Source: Actinoallomurus purpureus (lineage in GTDB: Bacteria > Actinomycetota > Actinomycetes > Streptosporangiales > Streptosporangiaceae). From it: a stretch of DNA of 64,000 bases. The translations under genes and the position numbers were made by a program. Shown here one piece after another: positions 53,013 to 62,068 of this stretch; position 1 is the stretch's first letter; each line of letters starts with the position of its first letter. The stretch spans positions 62,001 to 126,000 of the forward strand of contig NZ_JAMXMY010000022.1 of NCBI RefSeq assembly GCF_024055795.1. Direction: 5' to 3'. Below the pieces are notes generated by a model that saw nothing but the letters and a program-made list of their open reading frames with translations, did no database searches and had not been told where the DNA came from.

Positions 53013-55049
53013 GTGGTCAACGACCCATCGCCCCGGTGGTTGCGGTCGCCCGTCGACGGCGCCCGTCCCGGGCTGGCGTTCGGCGCCGACTACAACCCCG
53101 AGCAGTGGCCTCGGGAGGTCTGGCGGGAGGACGTGCGGGCGATGAACGCCGCCGGCGTCACCGTCGTCGCGTTGGCGATCTTCTCGTGGGCCCGCATCCA
53201 GCCCGCCGAGGACGAGTGGAACTTCGCCTGGCTCGACGAGGTCATGGACCTGCTGCACGAGCACGGCATCGCCGTGAACCTGGCCACCGCCACGGCCTCA
53301 CCCCCGCCGTGGCTGACCACCGCGCGCCCCGACATCCTCCCGGTCGACCAGGAGGGGCGCACCCGGTGGCCGGGGGCGCGGCAGCACTGGCGGCCGACGT
53401 CCCCGGTCTTCCGCGAGCACGCGCTCGTTCTCGTACGGGCGATGGCGGAACGGTACAAGGATCACCCGGCCCTGGCCGCCTGGCACGTGTCGAACGAACT
53501 GGGCTGCCACAACATCTACGACTACTCCGACGACGCGGCGCGAGCCTTCCGCGCGTGGCTGCGGCGGCGGTACGGCACGCTCGACGCGCTGAACGCCGCC
53601 TGGGCGACGACGTTCTGGTCGCAGCACTACAGCGCCTGGGAGCAGATCCTCCCGCCCCGCCTGGCGGCCGCCTCCTCCTATCCGAACCCGGCCCAGCAGC
53701 TGGATTTCAAGCGGTTCTCCTCCGACGCGTTGAAGGATCACCTGCGCGCGGAACGTGACATCCTGCGCGAGCTGACGCCCGATGTCCCGGTGACGACGAA
53801 CTTCATGGTCATGGACGGCATCAGCGGCATGGACTACGCCGACTGGGCCGCCGAGGTGGACTTCGTCTCCAACGACCACTACGTGGTGCCCGGGCCGCAG
53901 GCGCAGGACGACCTGTCGTTCTCGGCCAACCTCACCGGCAACCTGGCACCGGACCGGCCCTGGTACCTGATGGAGCACTCCACCAGCGCGGTGAACTGGC
54001 AGCCGGTCAACCTCGCCAAGCCGGACGGGGCCATGGCGCGCGACTCACTGACGCACGTCGCCCACGGCGCCGACGCGGTCTGCTTCTTTCAGTGGCGGCA
54101 GTCCGCGGGCGGTGCGGAGAAGTACCACTCGGCGATGCTGCCGCACGCCGGGGAGGACAGCGCGGTGTTCCGCGCGGTCTGCGACCTGGGCGCCGCGCTG
54201 CGAGACCTGGCCCCGGTGGCGGGTGCGCCGCGCAAGCCGGCGCGCGCGGCGATCCTGTTCGACTGGCAGTCCTGGTGGACCGCCGAGCTGGACTCCCATC
54301 CGTCGTCGCTGCTGCGCTACCGCCAGGAGGCGCTGGACTGGTACTCGGCGTTCCTGGCCGAAGGCGTACGGGCCGACGTCGTTCCGGCCGGACACGCGCT
54401 CGACGGCTACGACCTGGTGGTGGCCCCGATCCTCCATGTGGTGCCCGAGGCCCTGGCGCGGCGGCTGCGCGCGTACGTGAACGGCGGCGGGCATCTCGTC
54501 ACCACGTACTTCTCCGGGATCGTGGACGAGAACGACCGGGTGTGGCTGGGCGGCTACCCGGGTGCGCTGCGCGACCTGCTGGGCATCCGGATCGAGGAGT
54601 TCGGGCCGTTGCCGGCCGACCAGACCGTGGAGCTCGAGGGCGGCTCCGTCGGCACACTGTGGACCGACCGGATCGACCTCACCGACCCCGCCGTCCAGGT
54701 GCTGGCCACGTACAAGTCCGGCGAGCAGGCGGGCCGGCCGGCGATCACACTCCGGCGTACGGCCGCGGGCTCGGCGGCGTACGTGTCGACCAGGCTCGGG
54801 CCCGAGGGGCTGCGGCCGGTGCTCGCCGGCCTGTTGGAGATCGGCGGCCTGCGCAGCGAACTTCCCGCGCGGTTCCGAGGGCGTGTCGAACTGGCGGTGC
54901 GCGCCACCGACGACGCGGAGTTCTGGTTCCTGATCAACCGGACCGCAGACGCCGTCGACCTCGGAGGCGTCGACGGACAGGTGCTGTACGGCGGTGACGA
55001 CCAAGTGCTCGGACCCCGCGGGGTCCGCATCCTGCGCCGTCCCCGATGA
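53013..55049 (+). CDS. GH42 beta-galactosidase
   Basis: A 678-residue intracellular enzyme with no signal peptide. N-terminal GADYNPEQWPREVWREDV and IFSWARIQPAEDEWNFAWLD are GH42 signatures. The acid/base Glu is in WHVSNELGCHN near residue 160 and the nucleophile Glu in YLMEHSTSAVNWQ near 322. Trimerisation and C-terminal beta domains follow. Expected substrates are imported beta-galactosides or arabinosides. GTG 53013 follows GAGGAG. It forms a regulon with the importer at 55.1-58.4 kb by shared operators. Confidence 0.93.
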   Translation: MVNDPSPRWLRSPVDGARPGLAFGADYNPEQWPREVWREDVRAMNAAGVTVVALAIFSWARIQPAEDEWNFAWLDEVMDLLHEHGIAVNLATATASPPPWLTTARPDILPVDQEGRTRWPGARQHWRPTSPVFREHALVLVRAMAERYKDHPALAAWHVSNELGCHNIYDYSDDAARAFRAWLRRRYGTLDALNAAWATTFWSQHYSAWEQILPPRLAAASSYPNPAQQLDFKRFSSDALKDHLRAERDILRELTPDVPVTTNFMVMDGISGMDYADWAAEVDFVSNDHYVVPGPQAQDDLSFSANLTGNLAPDRPWYLMEHSTSAVNWQPVNLAKPDGAMARDSLTHVAHGADAVCFFQWRQSAGGAEKYHSAMLPHAGEDSAVFRAVCDLGAALRDLAPVAGAPRKPARAAILFDWQSWWTAELDSHPSSLLRYRQEALDWYSAFLAEGVRADVVPAGHALDGYDLVVAPILHVVPEALARRLRAYVNGGGHLVTTYFSGIVDENDRVWLGGYPGALRDLLGIRIEEFGPLPADQTVELEGGSVGTLWTDRIDLTDPAVQVLATYKSGEQAGRPAITLRRTAAGSAAYVSTRLGPEGLRPVLAGLLEIGGLRSELPARFRGRVELAVRATDDAEFWFLINRTADAVDLGGVDGQVLYGGDDQVLGPRGVRILRRPR

Positions 55050-55054
55050 CCGAT

Positions 55055-55091
55055 GGCCCCGTATCCGCCGGCGCTCGGCGGATACGGGGCC
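55055..55091. terminator. Bidirectional terminator between GH42 and the importer operon
   Basis: GGCCCCGTATCCGCC (55055-55069) and GGCGGATACGGGGCC (55077-55091) form a perfect 15-bp stem with a 7-base loop, placed between two convergent stop codons. Confidence 0.85.
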
Positions 55092-55120
55092 ACCGGGTCA
55101 CGTCCGGCCGACCGGCCGGG

Positions 55121-56476
55121 TCACTTGATCGTGAAGCCCTGCTGCTGCCCGTACTTGATCGACCCCTCCTGCCACGCCTTCAGGCCGTCCTGGAGCGTCG
55201 TGCCGCTGATGTAGGCCTTGCCGACGGTGTCGTTGAAGGTGCTGTTGGCGTAGACCTGGAAGGGCAGGTACGACCAACCCGGGGCGACGTTCTTCGCGGA
55301 CTGCGCCAGGACCTCGTTGATCTTCTGTCCGCCGAAGTAGGCCGGTGCGGCGCCCAGGAAGTCCGGCGACTGCAGGGTGGCGGTGGTGGCGGGGAAGGCT
55401 CCGCCGTCCACCCGCAGCTTCACCCCGTCGTCGATGTCGGCGAACTTCAGGAAGCCGTAGGCCAGCTTCTTCTGCTGGCTGGCGGCGGTGACGGCCAGCG
55501 AGCTGCCGCCGTTCTCGGCGGTGGCCGTTCCGCCGGCCTGCCACTGGGGCATGGGGGCGACCCGCCACTTGCCCTTGCCGGCCTTCACCCCGGTCTCGAG
55601 GTTGGCCGGCATCCAGGCCCCGATGGTCAGGCTGGCGATGGTGCCGTCGCCGAGGCCCTTGAACCAGGCGTCGCTCCACGACTCGAACGGCGCGACCAGT
55701 TTCTTGCTGATGAGCTGCTGCCAGGCCGTGGTGAACTTCTGCGTTCCCGCGTCGCCGAAGTTGATGGCGACCTTGGTGCCGTCGACCTGGTAGGGCTTGC
55801 CGCCGGCCTGCCAGATCATGCTGGTCGTGAACCCGGCGTCCCCGACGTCGTTGGTGATGTACTTCTTGGGATCGGCCGCGTGCAGCTTCTCCGCCGCCTG
55901 GATGTACTCGTCCCAGGTGGTGGGCACGTTGATCTTGTACTTGTCGAAGACCTCTTTGTTGTAGAACAGCGCCATCGGGCCGGAGTCCATCGGCAGGCCG
56001 TAGATTCCCTTGCCCTCGTGCACCGAGTTCCACGGGCCTGGAGAGAACGTCCCGGTCAGTTTGTCGGCGCCGTAGCCGGTCAGGTCCGCCAGGGACTTGC
56101 CGAGCGCGAACTGCGGCAGCGCGAAGTACTCGATCTGCGCGACGTCCGGGATGCCGGACCCGGCGCTGATGGCGTTCTGCAGGGCGGTGTACTGGTCCTT
56201 GCTCGAACCGGCGTTGACCAGCTTGACCTTCACCTTCGGGTACTTGCTCTCGAACGCGGGGACGACCTGCTTGAGCGTCGGCTCCCACGCCCACACCGTG
56301 ATGGAGCCGCCGGCGTTCAGCGCGGCCTGCACGTCGGCGTCGGAGACGGATGCGGACTTGCCGGACGTATCGGACTTGGAACCGCCTCCGGAGGAGCCGC
56401 AGCCTGACGCGCCGAGCGCAAGACTGGCGGCCATCGCGATTCCGGACAGGAGCAGACGGCGGCGACCGAATGTCAT
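55121..56476 (-). CDS. Sugar ABC transporter substrate-binding lipoprotein
   Basis: A 451-residue extracellular solute-binding protein (family 1). The lipobox is GASGC near residue 26. The mature part has ITVWAWEPTLKQVVPAFESK, IPDVAQIEYFALPQFA, GIYGLPMDSGPMALFYNKEV and GTTLQDGLKAWQEGSIKYGQ. It would bind an oligosaccharide. ATG 56476 follows AAAGGA. It is the last gene of the importer operon (58379 to 55121). Its substrate is suggested by co-regulation with the GH42 enzyme. Confidence 0.92.
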   Translation of the reverse strand: MTFGRRRLLLSGIAMAASLALGASGCGSSGGGSKSDTSGKSASVSDADVQAALNAGGSITVWAWEPTLKQVVPAFESKYPKVKVKLVNAGSSKDQYTALQNAISAGSGIPDVAQIEYFALPQFALGKSLADLTGYGADKLTGTFSPGPWNSVHEGKGIYGLPMDSGPMALFYNKEVFDKYKINVPTTWDEYIQAAEKLHAADPKKYITNDVGDAGFTTSMIWQAGGKPYQVDGTKVAINFGDAGTQKFTTAWQQLISKKLVAPFESWSDAWFKGLGDGTIASLTIGAWMPANLETGVKAGKGKWRVAPMPQWQAGGTATAENGGSSLAVTAASQQKKLAYGFLKFADIDDGVKLRVDGGAFPATTATLQSPDFLGAAPAYFGGQKINEVLAQSAKNVAPGWSYLPFQVYANSTFNDTVGKAYISGTTLQDGLKAWQEGSIKYGQQQGFTIK

Positions 56477-56519
56477 GAAGGACGTCCTTTCAACGAGGGC
56501 GATGAGGAGAGGCGGTCGG

Positions 56520-57464
56520 TCAGCCCTTGACGCTTCCCGCCGCAAGACCGGACTGCCAATACCGCTGGAGAAGCAGGAACGCGGCGATCAGCGGCAAGAT
56601 CATGAGCAGCGAACCCGTGATGACCAGGTTGAAGACGGCCGCCGCGCCCGCGGTGTGGGCCTGCGCGTTCCACCTGTCCAGGCCGAGGGTGAGCGGATAC
56701 CAGTCGGGGTTCTTGAGCATGATCAGCGGCAGGAAGTAGTTGTTCCAGGTCGCGACCACGGTGAAGAGCAGGACGGTGACGATCCCCGGGCCCAGCAGCG
56801 GCAGGGCCACGGAGAAGAACGTACGGAACTCGCCGGCGCCGTCCACCCGCGCCGACTCCAGCAGTTCGCGCGGGATCGCCTCGGTGGCGAACGTCCACAT
56901 CAGGTAGAGGCCGAACGGCGAGACCAGCGACGGGATGATGATCGCCCACGGCGTGTCGGTCAGGCCCAGCCTGGCGAACATCAGGAAGGTCGGTACCGCC
57001 AGCGCGGTGGTGGGCACGGCGACTGCGCCGAGCACGACGACGAACACCAGGCGCTTGCCCGGGAAGGCGAACTTGGCCAGACCGTACCCGCCCAGCGTGG
57101 CCAGGACGGTCGCGCCTCCGGCGCCGACCACCACGTACAGCAGGGTGTTGAGCAGCCACCGGCCGAAGATCCCTCCGTCGTAGGTGAAGGTCTGCCGGAT
57201 GTTGCTCCACAGCGCGAAGTCGCCGGAGAACCACAGGCCGAACGAGTGGAACAGGCCCTCCTGGCTCTTCGTCGCGTTGATCACCAGCCACAGGAGCGGG
57301 ACCAGGCTGTAGAGCAGCACGATCGAGGTCATCGCGGTGAGCAGGGGACTGCGTCTGCGGCGGGGCGACGCCTGCCGCCGGACGATCAGCGGCCGTCGTC
57401 CGGGCCGGTCGGGCCGGGACCGGGTTCGCGGGGCCGTCGGTGTCGTGGTTCCGGTGGTGGCCAT
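56520..57464 (-). CDS. Sugar ABC transporter permease (MalG type)
   Basis: A 314-residue permease with a basic N-terminal tail of about 40 residues and six membrane helices. The EAA loop, which contacts the ATPase, is ELLESARVDGAGEFRTFFSV, followed by ALPLLGPGIVTVLLFTVV. It starts three bases after the MalF-type gene ends, so the two are coupled, and it precedes the binding-protein gene. Confidence 0.92.
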   Translation of the reverse strand: MATTGTTTPTAPRTRSRPDRPGRRPLIVRRQASPRRRRSPLLTAMTSIVLLYSLVPLLWLVINATKSQEGLFHSFGLWFSGDFALWSNIRQTFTYDGGIFGRWLLNTLLYVVVGAGGATVLATLGGYGLAKFAFPGKRLVFVVVLGAVAVPTTALAVPTFLMFARLGLTDTPWAIIIPSLVSPFGLYLMWTFATEAIPRELLESARVDGAGEFRTFFSVALPLLGPGIVTVLLFTVVATWNNYFLPLIMLKNPDWYPLTLGLDRWNAQAHTAGAAAVFNLVITGSLLMILPLIAAFLLLQRYWQSGLAAGSVKG

Positions 57465-57467
57465 CGG

Positions 57468-58379
57468 TCAGACCGCCTTCCGTGCGCCGCGCACCTGCAC
57501 GAGGTAGGCGATGACCATGGTGATCACGCCCATCACGATGGCCACGGTCGCCGAGTAGTTCTGCTGCTGCCCCGAGAACGACAGCTGATAGGCGTAGTAG
57601 TTGGGGGTGTAATACGTCGTGATCACGTTCAGCGCCAGGTGCTTGAGGATCGCCGGCTCGGTGAACAGCTGGAAGCTGCCGATGATCGAGAAGATCGTGG
57701 CGATGAGCAGCGCGCCCCGCAGTGCCGGGATCTTGATGGCCCACACGATCCGCAGCTGTCCCGCCCCGTCGATCTCGGCCGCCTCATAGAGCGAGGTCGG
57801 TATGACCTTGAGTGCCGAGTAGAAGATCAGCATGTTGTAGCCCGCGAACTCCCAGGTGACGATGTTGCCGATCGACGCCAGGAGCAGCCGGGCGGACAGC
57901 GGATCCGGCAGGGAGAGGCCGAAGGCGTCGTTGATGTCGCCGATCAGCCCGAACTGGGAGCCGTACATGAAGCCCCACATCAGCGTGGCGACCACGGCGG
58001 GCACGGCGTAGGGCAGGAACACCGACACCCGGAAGAACGCCTTGCCGTACAGGCGTCCGCTGTCGATGGCCAGGGCGACCAGCAGGGCGATGCACAACAT
58101 GATCGGCACCTGCACGGCCAGGAACAGCGCCACCCGGCCGAAGCTGGACCAGAACTGCGGATCCGACAGCGCGGTCCGGTAGTTGTCGACCCCGACGAAC
58201 GAGGTTCCCCCGATCAGCTTCGTCTGGAAGAGGCTCAGGTAGATCGAGTAGCCGATCGGGGCGAGAAAGACCAGGGTGAACACGGCCATGAAAGGCCCGA
58301 CGAACTGCCATCCGCGCCAGGAGCGACGGCCGGCGGATCGTCGGACCTGGGGCGTCGCCACCGCTTGCGCTTCCGCCAT
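57468..58379 (-). CDS. Sugar ABC transporter permease (MalF type)
   Basis: A 303-residue permease with six membrane helices, beginning with a short basic tail then FVGPFMAVFTLVFLAPIGYS. The EAA loop is SLYEAAEIDGAGQLRIVWAI with KIPALRGALLIATI. First gene of the operon, 37 bp downstream of a LacI operator. No ATPase gene is in the unit; actinomycetes often share one MsiK-like ATPase among such importers (family knowledge). Confidence 0.92.
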   Translation of the reverse strand: MAEAQAVATPQVRRSAGRRSWRGWQFVGPFMAVFTLVFLAPIGYSIYLSLFQTKLIGGTSFVGVDNYRTALSDPQFWSSFGRVALFLAVQVPIMLCIALLVALAIDSGRLYGKAFFRVSVFLPYAVPAVVATLMWGFMYGSQFGLIGDINDAFGLSLPDPLSARLLLASIGNIVTWEFAGYNMLIFYSALKVIPTSLYEAAEIDGAGQLRIVWAIKIPALRGALLIATIFSIIGSFQLFTEPAILKHLALNVITTYYTPNYYAYQLSFSGQQQNYSATVAIVMGVITMVIAYLVQVRGARKAV

Positions 58380-58416
58380 GGTGAACCTCCTGCGCCAGGT
58401 AACCCGCGACCGTGAA

Positions 58417-58432
58417 ATGTTTGCGTTAACAT
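58417..58432. promoter_or_regulatory. LacI operator before the importer operon
   Basis: ATGTTTGCGTTAACAT, 14 of 16 positions matching the palindrome ATGTTTACGTAAACAT, located 37 bp upstream of the permease start at 58379. Confidence 0.7.
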
Positions 58433-58493
58433 TCGTGGCCGCCCGCAGCGCCGGCGGCGGACGGTGAAAGTGAGGGATGACGACGTAATAGCG

Positions 58494-58509
58494 ATGTTTA
58501 CGTAAACTT
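58494..58509. promoter_or_regulatory. LacI operator before the regulator gene
   Basis: ATGTTTACGTAAACTT, 15 of 16 positions of the palindrome. It lies 62 bp from the previous operator, centre to centre 77 bp, which would allow looping between the divergent promoters. Confidence 0.75.
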
Positions 58510-58625
58510 CATCGCGGTATCGTGGCACCCGTCCCAGCGGTCGTCAAGGGTCCGAGAGGCCACCCCCGGGCTCCCGCACCCTGGCTTCGGCGGTGCCTGA
58601 AGCGGTCCGGAAGGAGCGGCCGACG

Positions 58626-59714
58626 ATGACTTCGTCGAATCCCGGCGACGGCGAGACCCGGCAGGACGATCCTCCGGTGTCCGTCGGCGGACGGCGCAAG
58701 CAGCGCGTGTCCATGGCCGACGTGGCGCGGCTCGCGGGCGTCTCCTCCCAGACGGTCTCCCGGGTCGCCAACGGCCATCCGAGCGTGGTCGGGGCGACAC
58801 GGGACCAGGTCCTGGCGGCCATGCGCACGCTGGGCTACCGGCCCAACAGCGCGGCGCGGGCGCTGCGGTACGGCGAGTTCCGCACGATCGGCGTGATCCT
58901 GTTCAGCCTCAGCTCGACCGGCAACTCGAGGACCCTGGAGGCCATCGCCGCGCACGCGGCCGCGGAAGGGTACGCGATCACGTTGATCCCGGTCGCGGCC
59001 CGGACCCAGGACCACGTCATGGGAGCCTTCACCCGGATGGGCGAGCTCGCCGTCGACGCGGTGATCGTCATCATGGAGGCGCACCTGCTCGACAGCGTGT
59101 CGTTCACCCTCCCACCGGGCGTCCACGTCGTCATGGTCGACTCCGACGCCGGCGACAGGTACCGCGTGGTCGACACCGACCAGGCCGACGGCGCCCGCCA
59201 GGCGGTCGAGCACCTGCTGGATCTCGGGCACCGGACGGTATGGCACGTCGCCGGCCCGGCGGAGTCGTTCGCCGGCGAGCGCCGTGCGGCGGCCTGGCGG
59301 AAGGCCCTGGAGGACGCCGGACGGGCAGTGCCTCCCGTACGGCGCGGCGACTGGTCAGCAGAGTCGGGGTACCGGATCGGGCTGGAGCTCGCCGAGGAAC
59401 CGGCGTGCACCGCGGTGTTCGCCGCCAACGACCAGATGGCCCTCGGTCTGCTGCACGCCTTCGGCGAGAAGGGCAGACGCGTGCCCGCCGACGTCAGCGT
59501 GGTGGGCTTCGACGACGTCCCCGGCACCGCCGCCTGGTTCGTCCCGCCGCTGACCACGGTGCACCAGGACTTCGCCGAGGTCGGCCGCCGCTGCGTCCAG
59601 GGCGTCCTCGACCAGATCCGCGGCGCCCACCACTCGACCCCCGGCACCACTCTGGTCCCCACCCGCCTGGTCGTCCGCCAGAGCACAGCGCCGCCTCCCG
59701 CAGACCGCGCATGA
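58626..59714 (+). CDS. LacI-family regulator of the GH42/importer regulon
   Basis: A 362-residue regulator. After a Gly/Asp-rich tail of about 28 residues comes the LacI helix-turn-helix VSMADVARLAGVSSQTVSRV and hinge RPNSAARALR. The effector domain carries VILFSLSSTGNSRTLEAIAA and VFAANDQMALGLLHAF, with DFAEVGRRCVQGVLDQI near the end. ATG 58626 lies about 11 bases after GGAAGGAG. Three matching palindromes nearby make autoregulation and control of the importer and beta-galactosidase likely. Confidence 0.9.
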   Translation: MTSSNPGDGETRQDDPPVSVGGRRKQRVSMADVARLAGVSSQTVSRVANGHPSVVGATRDQVLAAMRTLGYRPNSAARALRYGEFRTIGVILFSLSSTGNSRTLEAIAAHAAAEGYAITLIPVAARTQDHVMGAFTRMGELAVDAVIVIMEAHLLDSVSFTLPPGVHVVMVDSDAGDRYRVVDTDQADGARQAVEHLLDLGHRTVWHVAGPAESFAGERRAAAWRKALEDAGRAVPPVRRGDWSAESGYRIGLELAEEPACTAVFAANDQMALGLLHAFGEKGRRVPADVSVVGFDDVPGTAAWFVPPLTTVHQDFAEVGRRCVQGVLDQIRGAHHSTPGTTLVPTRLVVRQSTAPPPADRA

Positions 59715-59752
59715 CGCACCGGACCTACCGGGCAGGGGGCGTTCTGCCGGCG

Positions 59753-60919
59753 TCACGCGTGGCGAAGGACGTGATCCGGGGAGTCGAGCCATACCGCCTG
59801 ATCGCCGTCCGCACCGACCGTCAACCCGAACCGGGTGAGCGCCGGACGACCCGCGCCATCCCACCAGCGGCAGGCCGCTTCCACCTCATCCCACAGGCGC
59901 CGCGGACCGTGTTGCGACACCTCGAAGACGTCCGTGCCGGGCACGTAGTCCGCTGCCGCCCACGACCCAGAGGCGCTGTCGAGCAGCCAAAGCGTGAACT
60001 CCTCCGAAGCCGGATCAGACCGGCCGATGTACTGCCGGGCATTCACCAGCAGCCCGATCGCGAATTCCGCGTCCTCCTCGAACGCCGCGACACGGGGACT
60101 GAGTTTGGTGGCCGAGTCTTCCGCCTGGTCCTCGTCGTGCACGTCCCGGTGAACATCCACGGGAGCGAGGCGCTGCGCCCGCAATGTCATGAATGCCGCC
60201 GGTCCCACCAGCGGGCCGCTCGCCGTCCCATCGGGAGAGACGGTGAGGCGCGCCAGCGCGCCGCCCTCCGCGTAGGTCGTGTGCCACGGGACGACGATGA
60301 CCCCACCGGGCCGGGTCTGCGCCACCCAGCTGTACGGCACGTCCCTCACGGAACAGGTTGCGATCACCCTGTCGAACGGCGCCGCGCCCGGGTAGCCGTC
60401 TGCACCATCCCCGGTGATCACCTGTGGGAAGAACCCGGCAGCCGCCAGATTCGCCAGCCCGTCCGCCGCCAACCCGGCATCTATCTCGACGGTCGTGACA
60501 TTCCCGTCACCGACACGGCAGCACAGCAGCGCCGCGTTGTAGCCGGTCGCCGTACCGACCTCCAACACCCGCATCCCGTCACCCACGTCCAGATGGTGGA
60601 GCATCCCGAACACCATCGACGGCATGCTCGCCGAACTCGTCAGCACATCCCCCGTACCGTCCGGGCCTGCCGGGGCCCCGTCATCGACCTGGGTGACGAG
60701 GAAATGGTCGGAGTAGCAGGCGTCCAGCCACAAGTCCGGGTCGTCGCTGCGGGACACCGGGACGTAGTAGCCGTCGCCGCGGTCGGTCCAGATCGTCTCC
60801 GGGATGAACAGGTGCCGCGGAACGGCGTCATGGCAGCGGGCCCACGCCGGATCCTGTAGGGCGCCGACGGCGGCAAGGTGGTCCCGTAGCCGCCGCTGCG
60901 CCTGCCGATAGTCGGTCAC
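59753..60919 (-). CDS. Protein L-isoaspartyl O-methyltransferase homologue, probable RiPP modifying enzyme
   Basis: A 388-residue SAM-dependent methyltransferase. The PIMT-like domain (about 1-215) has RCHDAVPRHLFIPETIW, the substrate loop DVLTSSASMPSMVFGMLHHL, motif I RVLEVGTATGYNAALL (117-132) and VTTVEIDAGLA. About 170 extra C-terminal residues (VAAFEEDAEFAIGLLVNARQ, FTLWLLDSASGSWAAADYVP) are absent from housekeeping PIMT (about 210) but typical of RiPP-associated homologues. GTG 60919 overlaps the stop of the 45-residue peptide gene (GTGA), so the peptide is the likely substrate: Asp methylation and aspartimide formation, as in imiditides. That role is inference. Confidence 0.85.
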   Translation of the reverse strand: MTDYRQAQRRLRDHLAAVGALQDPAWARCHDAVPRHLFIPETIWTDRGDGYYVPVSRSDDPDLWLDACYSDHFLVTQVDDGAPAGPDGTGDVLTSSASMPSMVFGMLHHLDVGDGMRVLEVGTATGYNAALLCCRVGDGNVTTVEIDAGLAADGLANLAAAGFFPQVITGDGADGYPGAAPFDRVIATCSVRDVPYSWVAQTRPGGVIVVPWHTTYAEGGALARLTVSPDGTASGPLVGPAAFMTLRAQRLAPVDVHRDVHDEDQAEDSATKLSPRVAAFEEDAEFAIGLLVNARQYIGRSDPASEEFTLWLLDSASGSWAAADYVPGTDVFEVSQHGPRRLWDEVEAACRWWDGAGRPALTRFGLTVGADGDQAVWLDSPDHVLRHA

Positions 60920-61053
60920 TTCTTCGGCTTCGGGTTGTTCCACTTCGGCGCCTTGATGCCTTGGTCGCCGCCGTGCTTGGTGGGTTTGTCGCCGTCGCCG
61001 CTCGACGGGGTTTTCTTGCCGTCGCTGTTGCCCTTGTCGCGTTTGGTACTCAC
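60916..61053 (-). CDS. 45-residue Lys/Asp-rich peptide, candidate RiPP precursor
   Basis: GTG 61053 (GGAGG four bases upstream) opens a 45-codon gene: STKRDKGNSDGKKTPSSGDG, then DKPTKHGGDQGI and KAPKWNNPKPKK. It has eleven Lys and five Asp (D6, D11, D20, D22, D30), no Cys and little hydrophobic content. It overlaps the methyltransferase start by four bases. Imiditide clusters known from Nonomuraea consist of a small precursor plus a PIMT homologue, the same layout. No cleavage site or protease gene is visible. It could instead be an unrelated small basic protein. Confidence 0.65.
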   Translation of the reverse strand: MSTKRDKGNSDGKKTPSSGDGDKPTKHGGDQGIKAPKWNNPKPKK

Positions 61054-61070
61054 ATCGCCTCCGCCCCTGA

Positions 61071-61967
61071 CGAGACGTCACCGGAACGGTACGCCTGAGC
61101 GGAGATCGCCAGTCGGATCTGCGGAAACACGCCCGGTTCCGGACGGCCGGAAGCAAGATCAACGCCAAGTGGGGCACGGACACGATCGCCCCCGGCCTGC
61201 AGCGCAACCAGATGTGCGTCATCGACATCAGCGACCAGCACTACCAGCCCATCCCGAGCGAGGGCCACCACTGGACGACGGGCAAGATGCTGTCGCTCGG
61301 ACGGGGCGGCCTCCTGGGCGGCAACGCCAGCGATGTCGCCAAAGAGGCTCTCATCAAAGGCGCCCAGCACAGCTTGAAGATCTGCCAGCAGGACCTCGCG
61401 TTCACCGGTTTCACCGCCGAGAAAGACCACAAGGTCTGTCACTGGATCGCCGAGGCCCTCCTCCAGAATCAGCTCCTCAAGGTCGACATCGTCGTCTCCC
61501 CGATCGGCGGCGCGACCCACGGCGCCCAGTACTCCTGGGGCTTCGGTGCCTCCGGCACCTACGCCCTCATCAAAAGCATCATCGAGGACAAGCTCCCCAA
61601 GCTTCGCGACGAGGCCGCTTTCCAGCGTGTCCTCGCCCGCCTCCAGGTAGCCCCGTTCTGCTTCACCCAGGTGCAGTTCACCAAGGAGGGCGAGGACTAC
61701 CTCTGGCCCACCCCGCCGGACACGGCCGTCATCGGCCGCTTCGAGAAGGGCTCCAAGATCCCGTCAGGGAAGTACAACCCGGCCCCCGGCAACCACGCCA
61801 AGGTCTACATCGTCGACGACGCCTGCTTCTACATCGGCAGCGACAACCTGTACCCCCACGACCTCGCCGAGTTCGGCTACCTCATCGAGGGCCCCGCCGT
61901 GGCCGACATCCTGGCTCGCTACTGGACCTCGGTCTGGCAGTACAGCTCCCCGCACAAAATCACCTAG
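61071..61967 (+). pseudogene. 5'-truncated phospholipase D-like protein
   Basis: The frame is open from 61071 and encodes RKHARFRTAGSKINAKWGTD, then CVIDISDQHYQPIPSEGHHW, up to one HKD motif, HAKVYIVDDACFYIGSDNLY, near the C-terminus. PLD enzymes need two HKD motifs; the first half is missing. No ATG, GTG or TTG precedes ATG 61212 in frame, yet the sequence before it looks coding, and 61212 lacks a ribosome site. This is best read as the 3' part of a larger gene cut by a rearrangement next to the peptide/methyltransferase pair. A 251-residue product from 61212 cannot be excluded. Confidence 0.65.
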
Positions 61968-62012
61968 ACAGGGCAACCAGCCCGGTCCCCCCACCCGAGC
62001 CAAAACGCAACA

Positions 62013-62041
62013 GACCCCGAACCCTCATCGGGTTCGGGGTC
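62013..62041. terminator. Terminator between tRNA-Pro and the PLD-like gene
   Basis: GACCCCGAACCC (62013-62024), loop of five, GGGTTCGGGGTC (62030-62041): a perfect 12-bp stem. On the minus strand it is followed by TGTTGCGTTTTGG, a T-rich tail, so it mainly ends the tRNA transcript. Confidence 0.8.
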
Positions 62042-62068
62042 ATTCCGATGTCCTGAGACATCACAGAG

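Noticed and set aside
62013-62041. Hairpin as an attachment site next to tRNA-Pro
   Set aside because: Although tRNA genes are common integration sites, no repeat of the tRNA 3' end and no integrase gene were seen; the hairpin is better explained as a terminator.
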